DNA of 60,000 nt from Symsagittifera roscoffensis (taxonomy: Eukaryota; Xenacoelomorpha; Acoela; Convolutidae): assembly GCF_963678635.1 (NCBI RefSeq), contig NC_087068.1, positions 48,877,724 through 48,937,723 on the forward strand. The letters are read 5' to 3'. Shown here piece after piece: positions 25,713 through 35,300 of this stretch. The translations under genes were made by a program, and so were the position numbers. How positions within the stretch are numbered: position 1 is the stretch's first letter; each line of letters starts with the position of its first letter. A model generated the notes under the pieces. The model was not told the origin of the DNA. It did no database searches and saw nothing but the letters and a program-made list of their open reading frames with translations.

Positions 25713-28361
25713 AAGCCAAGACTTTGGACCCTAAGATAAAAACCAGTGGTTTTTGGTGAAGTTTTGGGCCAAACAATTAGACGCAACTTGTTCAAGCCTG
25801 ACAATTATCCGGCTATTCAAAAAGCAAAAAAAAGTCGAAAATCGAACTTTTAACACAACGTAGCGCCCTTGACCGGAGCGCTTGAAAATTTCAGTCTAAT
25901 AGACATCAATTGAAAAATCTCAGTCGTATGAATTAGTTTGAGCTCCAGCGACCTCAGGTTTACTCCGATTGCTTGAAAGGACTTTGACCTAACTTATAAG
26001 ATGATCCCTAAATCTAGTTCGGTATAGTTATTCGGAAATGTAGGCTGGCTAGGACTTTTATCACCAAGTAAGCCGGCTCGATTAGATTCATCTCCAATGT
26101 TTCTTCGTCTGCCGGTTGGATGGGTTTTGAGTGGCCCACTCCCCTCATGATAAAGTTTGCTATCAACATGCTTCAAGTGCAATGCTGAAGACGTAGCATT
26201 TGTTAGTCAGGTTGAAGCGTGGTTTGAGTTAGAAAGCATTTCTATTATGCAACCAAATTTTAAATATCCCGACAAACTTATCCTGAGAATTTATTTTTTT
26301 CCCAATTTCTTCATCTCAAATTTTTGTTTTGAAATTTTGTCATGCGTCGATTTTGGAGCTATAGCTTGAATGTTAGCTACCTGCTTCTAAACTCGTCGCG
26401 TGTGTTGAATCCTGGCTTCTCTTTCCAAATAGGCAGCGCTTCGAATGATCATAACTTATTATTGCTATGGGCGTGGTCAATGATCTTTCAACTTATTTAT
26501 GAACTCAAAACATCGCCTCTACACTCTTTCAGATGTTGCCCGACGGGATTATTCCTTTTTCGGTGCTCCTCATTCATAGTGGTAAGATATCTGACCGTTT
26601 GGCCGACATAGATGGATTTGCATCCACTGCATTCTAATTTGTATACCACCCTGGATTTAGCTCACACGAAAAAGCTGATTTCAACGACGGAAAATATTTT
26701 TTAAATTTCCTTGTAAACACTATTTGCGTGGCGGCGATATTCCGCATTTTCTTTGCAAAATTTTAAGTGCGGTTACCTCAATATTGAATAATCAGCGTGG
26801 GTTGTAGTTCCTGACTGCTAAAAGAAGATATCTGGTTGTCACCCTTGCTCCTGATGTTATTATTCTCCCATATGATCTTTTCTAGGGTATGAGACGCAAT
26901 CCGAGACGACCAGTGACCTGGATACTGTTTGTCTGACCACTGTTTTGCGATTGATTTTAATTGCCTTATCAAAACCTTCCCAGGTAAACGATCTCCGGAA
27001 GACAAGGTGAACAGTTCCTTCAATTACACTCTTTTTATACTGAAGAGAGGCACAATTCCCAAAAACTTAAGGATGGTAACTGTATCAGTTGGTTTTTGTT
27101 GCTATCCACAGCTCAGTCTCCTGTCCCTATCGATGTTTATTTCTAAATCTTGAAAAGCAAAATATCCCGAGGCATTTGGTGTTTAAATTGTGAACTGTAA
27201 GTGCGAACGAAGTCTATTGGCAGCTTGAAGTACTTTTCAGGGTCACCCTTGACCGCCCTCACTAAATTATTCACGTAGATGAGGATAATTTTCTCACCTG
27301 AAATTCTGCCCCGTTTTCCTTCCTTGAAATGCAACTTTTACAATACCACACTATTTCAGCTTTGTTTTGGTAATCAGAGTTTGATATTTCTCCGCATTTA
27401 ACGTGATACCAGTTCAAGCATTCATCGCATTCTACCCTTTCTGACCTGTAGGCAACTTTTTTGTTTCATTGGGGGCACATTTCTCAACAATTATTTGCAG
27501 TTGTAGTCAATTCTGTAATCTCCATTTTCAGTGCAAGTTCATACTCATTGAGCCAACGATTTGATTAAGCCATGGCCAGAGAGGCACCCATGGCCAAACC
27601 ACTTTTTTGAACAACCTATTTTTCATTGCATTTAGAATGCACCCGGATGACGGCCATATTTAGTATTCTTTTCATGGTCTTTTTCCCATTACCGGTGGTT
27701 TTTCCTGCTCATATAATTTTCTAACCGCTTTATCAATTGCTTCCTTCAGTGGGACATTTGTGTATAAACTTTTAACACCAAGAGAAATTATGTTCTCAAC
27801 TGACTCCAAGTTATTACCTTCAATGATCCTCCTGGCATCCAATGAGTTTAATTCAATGTTGGAACCTTCAGTACCCTCAAAAAATTTTGCCAGGAGTCTG
27901 TTCAAGTTATCATATGAGCTACCAGGGAATGACTGGACTGGTCTCAGTGGTGTGTCATTTTTGTATACTTTGGCCAGACCGATAAGTCTGGCCGGTTGTC
28001 CGCCTGTTGAACTTAACTTATTATTTTCACTAATTTTTTCTCTTTTTTTTTCCTGGCCTGTAGTTCTTTTTTGATATCTTTTTCAATCTTCACTACTATT
28101 CCGTCACAACGGTTATAGGTGCGGTCAATTCTCCGGTTAGAAAGCCGTAGGCCACCGTACAGAGGCCACGGTCTTTCTATTTTCCTTCTAACGGTACAAT
28201 ACCAAGTAGATCCAGTAGAAAAAAACCATAGATCCCCCTGTACAGCGATCAAGGTTTTTAATCTTTTTTACCCTTTTTCACTCTTTTTTACTCTTTTTGT
28301 TTTTGACACGAACGTTAATTTAATAGAACATATCAATAAATTAATCTGCAAAAATTAGACA
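25713..28361. repeat. Tandem array, unit 6, truncated at the array edge
   Basis: Direct repeat A is 25713-26238. The unit follows the array consensus up to the ATTAGACAA at about 28361 and then passes abruptly into LINE sequence. The ORF1-like fragment, direct repeat B and spacer are absent. It is visibly more diverged than the inner units from about 27370 onward. Confidence 0.92.
26330..28305 (-). pseudogene. Penelope-like element pseudogene, copy 6 (edge copy)
   Basis: The most diverged copy. The RT fragment 27672-27905 ends early after GKRP, because one T is missing near 27680. It keeps SLYTNVP in motif A where all inner copies have SLYMNVP, so it probably retains the older state there. 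Motif A Asp is still Gly and motif C reads IYVNN. The second Cys codon of the PHD CPQC motif is a TGA stop. Upstream, 28013-28252 reads openly into the same protein (RLSNRRIDRTYNR, KIEKDIKKEL). Confidence 0.82.
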
Positions 28362-28721
28362 AGTAACTTACAATATAAAACGACTATAAAAACTAACACT
28401 GATATAAAACAACTAGGAAAACTAATTGAAGGCAAAGATCGCACTCTAATTGTCAAGATTGACAGTGACTATGCAAAACGACTAACACTCTTGTCACTTG
28501 TCAAAATGAAAGGCTACAAAACACCCGTTTTTATAAGTAAAGAAACAAATCCAGGTGAACAAGCTGTTGAAACTGGCCTGCCACACAAACGCAGAGAAGT
28601 GATAACCAATGTTATCAAAGCAACTGATATAAGAATACGTAACCTCAAAATGCAGCAGCAGAAAAACAAAAAACGTGTTGATTTTGAACTCAACGGAAAC
28701 AAAAATAACTCAAATGTATGA
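28362..28721 (+). pseudogene. LINE ORF1, C-terminal part
   Basis: Coding similarity begins right at the junction with the array (KQLGKLIEGKDRTLIVK). It continues through the open frame with ATG at 28491 (MSLVKMKGYKTPVFISKE) to a TGA at 28719-28721. The end is basic and rich in Gln, Lys and Asn. No zinc knuckle is visible. The front of the protein is missing. The stop overlaps the ORF2 start as ATGA. Confidence 0.5.
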
Positions 28722-29002
28722 CAAACCCGCAAAAAAAAGTCCTTATTTTCAATGCCAGAAATCTTATTGGCCTTAACAGACGCTCAAACTTTGATTATTG
28801 TTTAGCAATAGAAAATAACTTGTACATCGTTTGCTTAACAGAGGCATGGCTAACCAATGGCATACCTGACGAGAGCCTTTTCCTAAATGAATACACAGTT
28901 CTTAGAAATGATAGAAATACTGAAAATCACAAATCTAAATTTGGAGGAGTGCTCATAGCAATTGAGAGCATGCCTCACCAACGAATTTTTCTCGAAACAT
29001 AA
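28718..29002 (+). pseudogene. LINE ORF2, APE endonuclease, N-terminal part
   Basis: The ATG at 28718 overlaps the ORF1 stop. The protein has the APE-type start NARNLIGLNRR, then the block CLTEAWLTNGIPDESLF, in which the TE-W corresponds to the conserved catalytic Glu region, then GGVLIAI. A stop follows at 29000. Further endonuclease sequence is readable to about 29270 in interrupted form, including FTGDMKFECFNW, which matches the GDFN-W block with the Asn altered. This was the target-nicking nuclease of the LINE; it is now broken. Confidence 0.7.
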
Positions 29003-29599
29003 AGTGAATATGTTGCAATCAAACTTAAATCGAAAGATGACTCAACAAAAACATCTTGTTTGTATAATCCCCGAAATCAGTCACTAAAGGTGGCCAGAGG
29101 AAGTAATTTTTATTCCTGATAGAACAAATCATGACCTATGCAAAAAATGAAAATTGTAAATTAGTCATTTTCACGGGAGATATGAAATTCGAGTGCTTCA
29201 ATTGGAGGACATCGTACTCGCAGAATGAATATGAAAACAAAATTCTTGAGTGTCTATCGGAGTAAACTTTCATTAGTCCCTAAAACAAAAAGAGATATCA
29301 TTTTTTGAACAAAAAATGTCAGACAATCTTCTCTCAAAAGAATTATCAATCTTAAGAGACTAGAGAAGAGACTGAAAACGTCGCTAAACGAAGATCAAGC
29401 AGAGTTTGAAAGTAAAATTTTTGAGGTCAAAGATTGTCTGATCTTCAGAAGTATCTTGAATCGATGCAAAAAAGAAGCAAGTATACCATGACTATGACTT
29501 ACAGAATCAGAAAACAAATGAGGACGAGCGAAAAGGTAAATTTTTCAATAGTTTTTTTCCTATGTGTTCCTTGAAAGAAATCAATTTAAAAAAACCTGT

Positions 29600-30046
29600 T
29601 AAGATAGAAAACAATTCAATAAACTCGAGATCAAAGAAACGAAAATAACAAAAAAATTGACAAAGCTACAAACTAATAAGGCATGTGGCCCAGATCGGAT
29701 AGGAAAGACAGTGCTCAAAAGTCTACCATTTTTGTCCAAGTCATTATTAATGATTTTCCTGACTGCCCTAAATAAAGGCTTCTTTCCATCCTATTGGAAG
29801 ATAAGTGAAGTGATACCATCATTTAAGGATCAGAACACAGCAATAATTGAAGAGTACCGACCCCTAAGTCTTTTATGCAGCGTATCAAAATTCCGGAAAA
29901 AATTTATTTTTGATGAATCGTATGACACTGTAAAAAAACAACTAAACCAATCGCAACACGGATTTAAAAGACATCGGGCAGTTTTTACTCAACTACATTT
30001 GATTTTGGACCTTCTATACAAAGAATACGATAAAAAGGAAAACTAA
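29600..30046 (+). pseudogene. LINE ORF2, RT domain, N-terminal part
   Basis: Reads as RT fingers: KACGPDRIGKTVLK, then FFPSYWKISEVIPSFK, EEYRPLSLLCSVSK and SQHGFKRHRAVFTQL. These are the standard early RT blocks of LINEs. The frame ends at 30046 before motif A (F-D) and motif C, so no catalytic aspartate survives. Sequence 29270-29600 upstream is AT-rich and only weakly codes. Confidence 0.75.
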
Positions 30047-30357
30047 CAAAACTGAAATTAAATAAATTGAAAGCAACAATTCACAGGAAAGCAACAATCT
30101 GGATAATAGGCAATTGGATAAGAGCTATAAACAAAGTCAACTGTACAGAGACTGCTTACATTTTCAAATTACGTTGAACTACATGATCTGTTAATGCTAG
30201 TATCAATGTTTAAAGGCAGTTGCAACATCAAACTACCGATAAAGTCGAATACGAAACCCAATGACGATTTTTATTAACAAGACAAAAAGATCTAACATTG
30301 ATAACAAAAACTCGAACAAGTACGGCTGACGAAATTTTTTGGAAAAGAACCAGTCAA

Positions 30358-30991
30358 TTATTTAATATAACACAGAAAAATGTAATATCGACCTCGAACA
30401 AATTGACCAACCATACTTAATAAAATTATACGGGAATTATTTCTACAAAGATCTCTGAAGTCTACCAAGTCAGTAAGGAGTCTACCAAGATCACGAATAA
30501 ACCTAAGGGTGTCACTGCCGCATTCTCCATGTGTCTCAAAGGCAACTGCCTGGAAATAATATCCATCTCGGACTAAAGGCTCACATTTCTTCGCTTTCAG
30601 ATCTTCAGCTTCAGTTGCAGCTTTACCGGCATACAAGTCACCCCCATGGAACCTGGAGGGCGCTAAACCATCTACAACCGTGGCATCCCAGACGAGAGAA
30701 GACCCACGAATCCAAGGAGTCAAAGATGTCGGTACATCAGCTCTCTTGAAATCAGTGCGGCTAAGACCCGGTGGTTCCAAAATGGAATGTATTTGAGTGC
30801 CAAGTGAATCTTTAATAATTTGATTTAACATAGAGTGCCTGGCGAACCTCCCAGCGCTGCGACAACAAGACAAACCATGCCAGAGTTTCTGAGTTGAGAA
30901 TTGGTGAGTTTTAAACCTAATGACTGACAGGGCAATGCATTCAACCAAGCAGCAGGTAGTTTACCCTGAAAGCACAGAAAACGCTTCCTAC
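30358..30991 (-). pseudogene. RT-gene C-terminal half, restriction-like endonuclease region, left of the LTR element
   Basis: On the minus strand directly next to the LTR element. The reading begins GRKRFLCFQGKLPAAWLNA. After a frame change and an apparent loss of about 30 residues near 30880 it continues as HGLSCCRSAGRFARHSMLN, ILEPPGLSRTDFKR, SLVWDATVVDGLAPS and FQAVAFETHGECGSD. The WDAT ... ET order with intervening Lys residues fits a PD-(D/E)XK-like nuclease at the end of a retroelement RT protein. The N-terminal half of the same gene lies at 53928-55245, on the far side of the insertion. The gene was already decayed by frameshift and deletion. Confidence 0.75.
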
Positions 30992-30996
30992 CAATG
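30992..30996. repeat. Target-site duplication, left copy (CAATG)
   Basis: CAATG immediately left of the left LTR, matching CAATG at 53923-53927. A 5-bp duplication is usual for Ty3/gypsy integrases. The LTR ends are then TG...CA. Confidence 0.88.
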
Positions 30997-31881
30997 TGTA
31001 ACATTCGTCTACTACAGTCACACATGAGGCTTAAGAAAAATAGGCCCTATAACCACTGGCTCAAGGGTCAGGGACACTATCTCTTGTGTTTTCCCACCTC
31101 AAGAACGGTCGGAGCCAGTTCGGTTCGCTTATGACATGAGACTACGACCCGTTACAGCTTAAAGGCTACTACTAAAATATCCCCCCACTCTAGAATTAAG
31201 AACGTCCCCATACTTAGGTCTCTAGATACCCAAAATACATGAACGCCGTTAAAAACCGGGTTGGAACAATCCGTTAGGTTACTTTTTATTAGACAGTGTG
31301 ACTTTGATCCATTTCAGATGGATCAACCTAAAACTCGCCTTACCTCAACATAACAATCACAAAACACACTCTAGAAATTTAAATTAAGGACTCACATGTT
31401 GATGCGCTCAAGCACAGGAAGTAATTAAATGGGTGAGCAACTCTAGAATTAACTAAAGTAACTAGATAAGTTCAATGTTTATCAGTTTGAATGGTAAGGG
31501 TAAGTTTGAACTCAAGAACGAAGTTTTATGTGGACCATTGGGACACTCAAGCTGTCCACCTTTCCGTCGAAGGTTCACTCTGGTCCAGTTCGAATAATTG
31601 CTCTCTCGGGAATACTCTGTCTTCTATTTCAGATAGGACAGCTCTACTCTTGTTCACTATGATGGAAATTGCGAATAGCAATTTCCCACTCGTTTTTTTA
31701 TCTGACAACTTTCCCGCAATTGTTCTAAAATTGTTCTGATTTCTTTTTCTGATTTTCAGTTATCGCGAGAAAATCGTGCATGACATGTTCCATTCGAAAT
31801 TTTGAAAAATTAAATTTCACTTCAAAATCAAGTATTTTCTGCTCTTCTCAAGGTCAAACTTCCAAATATGACCGACTGGCA
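30997..31881 (-). repeat. 3' LTR (885 bp)
   Basis: On the minus strand it starts TGCCAGTCGG and ends GTTACA, so it has TG...CA ends. It matches 53038-53922 over its whole length with one substitution seen by eye, and no length difference. A short open frame inside it (31491-31739) is present in both LTRs but has no recognisable product. It holds six CTCAAG hexamers (31060, 31098, 31407, 31511, 31546, 31847). Confidence 0.96.
31285..31290 (-). promoter_or_regulatory. Candidate polyadenylation signal in the 3' LTR
   Basis: AATAAA on the minus strand, in the downstream third of the LTR. The same hexamer is at 53326-53331 in the 5' LTR. Position suits the R/U5 side of an LTR, but this is a common hexamer in AT-rich DNA. 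Confidence 0.35.
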
Positions 31882-31895
31882 CATACTCCCCGGAC
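31882..31895 (-). promoter_or_regulatory. Candidate polypurine tract
   Basis: On the minus strand the bases right before the 3' LTR read CCGGGGAGTATG, a short purine-rich run where the plus-strand primer is expected. It is short and interrupted, so support is mostly positional. Confidence 0.4.
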
Positions 31896-32313
31896 TCGAG
31901 ATCGATGTCCTCATCGCGCGCTGTCTTCTGCCAGTGAGTCCCAGAAAAACCGAGTGTTGCTCAAGATACAGTGCCAGTGGTCATTTACAGAAGTTTGCAG
32001 CAGATTTAAGATTATCTACACCCAAAAATTCACGACCATTTAAAATTTTCACACTATTGCTAAACAGCAATCAAAATCTGCATTTACCTGCACCTTTGAA
32101 TTTTCGCTTTTCAAGCCAATCATTTAAAAATCTCTTTTGTCCTATTCAATCAGGAAATTGTCATGCAGCATTTTGATTTATATAATAGATATAGTATATT
32201 AGTAACAATATTTACTTTGTTAAAATTTCTTTTTCGTGAATCCAAGTTTCACTCGGATTCACACTCAAGCCCCCCTTCCCTCTCAAGACTCAAGATCCAT
32301 CCGATTTGCCCAT

Positions 32314-35300
32314 TCATCTCGTGCTCTTCGCCTTGGAGGTACTGCATCCTGAAGTGCTAGATGCGGCAAACTGTCTCAACAGTTCCTCTTCATCATCGGA
32401 ACTAATCACAATCTCCTCCCAAGCCTTCAGCTGTTCATAGGATCGCATCCATTCTCTCTGCTCCTGCAATCTCTTTGCTTGGTTGGGTAGTGCCTTCACC
32501 CTAGCTTCTCGGTTCAAGCAAAAGGAGTTGTGCAGGCTCAAGCTCACGTTCTTCGCCAGGTCTTCCTCTAGTATCGACTCCCTCGCTTTGGTGTTGTCTC
32601 TAGACATCTTACCCACTCTCTTCCATCCCGTCGTGATCGCATTACGATGGGTTAGCAGGGGTCTCTTGAAAGCTTCCGGCCCAATCTCGGCCTGGAACTG
32701 TCGATACTCCTTTTGATGTTTTCTCATGTGATCTTTCGTTGCCCTGTACAACCAAGACGTCAGTGTCGCCCGAAACCATGGAAAGTACCTCAAGCGACTC
32801 CATACGTGCCTGACTTCCGTTGGTATGGCGAATACTTTGCACGCAGTCTCAAACAACTCAAGTCTCCTGCTGTAGTCTATCGCGTATATTGACTCAGCCG
32901 TTGGCGTCGTCGCCTCCCGATACTTCGTTATATTCTCTTCTATCCATCTCAGAGCTAACATCGTACTCACTACTAAGAGCGTCACCTTCTGCCGGTGATC
33001 CGGTAGTCCGATCGACCGAATCTCTTCCACATCCCACACCAGGCAAAGGTTCTTGTGATCTGGATACCACACCGTTTGTGCCAAACAGTGGCATGGGCAT
33101 TCCCCATGAGAGATCTCAATGCTCCTGAGATTACGCTCCCCTGAGGCTTCCAAGAGAGGCTCAAGCTCCATCATTTTCTCGTGCATCGTGTCGTTGTCTT
33201 CCAGGTTCGGAGTACTTCCCACAGGTTTCCCGATCACGTTTTGTCTCTCGTGATCGCTTGTGTTTTCTCTTTCCAACTTCAGAAGATCTTCTCCCCAGAT
33301 TTCGCTTAAGTCATCTCTCAATTCTTTTGGTACTGTCCCTTTGATTTTTCTCAACAACTTGTGCGAGTGATGCGACATCCGAGCCAACCTCACGCACTTG
33401 GGCACTGAGAAGGCCTTATCCACCAGTATTCTCTGGCTGGACACTTCCACCATCGCCATGTGTAGCGGGTAGTGACTTCCGCACAAGTTGGCCATCATTG
33501 ACCCTATCAGTGATTTCGCGTTCAATGGCAAGCCATAAGCTTCGCTCAGGGGAAATCCCATTTCCGCCTCAAGACCAACTTTCCAGCTCCGGATGTGTTT
33601 TTGAGTCACCTGCAACACCCCGGGCCATGATTCTACGCTCAACGCCGTCACTAAATGATGTTCAGACTCCAGTCTCTCCAGTGCCTGCAGACCACACATT
33701 CTCGAGAAGAATCCGAGAGCTGTCGCTATATTCACCGTGGTTCTCGCGTAACATTCCGCTATTATTTGCACTTCACTTTTCTCCCTTTCTGTGATGTCTT
33801 CGAACCAAGTGACCAGATCTTCTTTTTGAAACGACAGTATTCTGACGCATGACCGTCCATCGCAGATGTGCTCTCCGTTCCCACACGTCGAATCCAGACA
33901 GCTACCCGGCTCCAATTTCTTTGTTGACCCGGGGTCGCTCGTCCTTTCGCTTGGCTCTTGCATCTGGGGCGTGATTAGCTTATGCAGCACACTCAACTTC
34001 GCCAGATCTTCATCTTCCGTTGGTGCTAACCTCACTCGCTCGGTGGTTTCCTCGATTAGACTCGCATGGGGATGTGGACACCAGGAGGGTCTTAGTAGCT
34101 TCCATATCACTCCCAAGTTCGTGGTTAACAAGCCATTTCCACCGCCCATGTTTACTTCAACTCTCTTGTTTGAGCGCGGCATGCTTATCACCTCTGGTGT
34201 TTTCTCAAGAATCAGGCCCAGGCTCGGCCCCTCTTTCTCCACCGCGTCTATCTCCATTATTCTTTCTGTCCAAAACTTCAGCAGCTCCGCTACCTCATGG
34301 TTTCTGTGGGCTCCTCCAGCTTCCGAGTCTAAGAAGGGATTGTAGGCTATTCCCAGCACTCCAGACACGTATTGGTATTCCCCCTTCTCACTGAGTCTCG
34401 AGTACTGTTCTGACGAGGCCAGGTTACGGTGAACATCATGTTCTTCCTCGAACTTCTTATTAGAGAACCTCCGTACCTCGTCCAGCTTTCGATGGCTCTC
34501 TAAGGATAGTCTGGAACCATCTTCTTTCTCTATTCCTGTACTTTGATATACGTTCAAGATGATCGTTGAGACCCTTCTCTCCATGGTTTTACTTCCACTT
34601 GCTCTCTGGTGGCATGCCAGGATGGTGCTATCAGACATCATTGACATTGTCCATCTCAAGAAGCATGTGGCATCTTTTCTCCTAGCCAGGCTCAAGCCTG
34701 AATTGTCCCTGGCCACGTGTTGCATCAGTGCCTGATACACCTCTAGCTTCTTGCTTCCCAACTTCAGCCTGTCATACGAGGTCAATGTCTCCAACTCTAT
34801 TCCCACCAGACTCCAGGTGAACATTAATTGTCCCGCCGTTCTAACGAAGGGATTCGCCATTAGTGGCGGTGCTGATGAGGATGTTCTCATCGCCTCTTCA
34901 AAATGATCCTTCAACAAACTCTGCCAGGACCTCTTCAGATGACTTACCATCTCTATCTTATTAACCTCGGCTTTCTGCTGGGTGGCCCAATTGCGTCGCC
35001 TGCGAGCTATTCCACTATCCAACTTCTTCAAGCAGTCCTCCATTTCCTTCAATGTTTCGAGGGCCACCCACCACGTCCGGGAAGTGTTCCTCGTCTTGCT
35101 CCTCTCCAATGGATCACTCGTCACTTGTTTGCCCATGTCCTGATGTGCCTTCGAGATCCATTCTTTGCCGATCTCCACTTCCCCTCCCTGTCCGTTCGTT
35201 GAACCTCTCTTCACGTTTACCTTCTGAGGCTTGAAGTCTTCTTCTGACGTAGAACTGGTGGAAACCTCTATTTCCTTTTCTACTTCAAGTGGTTTCCTGA

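Larger units (their letters stand above)
28362..30365 (+). mobile_element. Degenerate, internally deleted LINE (CR1/Jockey-like order)
   Basis: Pieces of one LINE appear in order on the plus strand: end of ORF1 (28362-28721), APE-type endonuclease (28718 to about 29270), RT fingers (about 29600-30046) and the extreme C-terminus (about 30180-30365, KTRTSTADEIFWKRTSQLFN). The catalytic part of the RT, where the YADD motif would be, is missing between about 30046 and 30180. The 5' end was lost where the array begins. The clade is a guess from the domain order and the style of the C-terminus. Confidence 0.7.

Noticed and set aside
1-28361. Assembly artefact as the cause of the tandem array
   Set aside because: Units differ by consistent substitutions and by small unit-specific indels (for example the extra T in unit 4), which simple duplication of one read set would not give. 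Long reads would settle it.
31491-31739. 82-codon frame in the left LTR (also 53532-53780)
   Set aside because: It is conserved only because the LTRs are nearly identical; no known motif, and it is antisense to the element.
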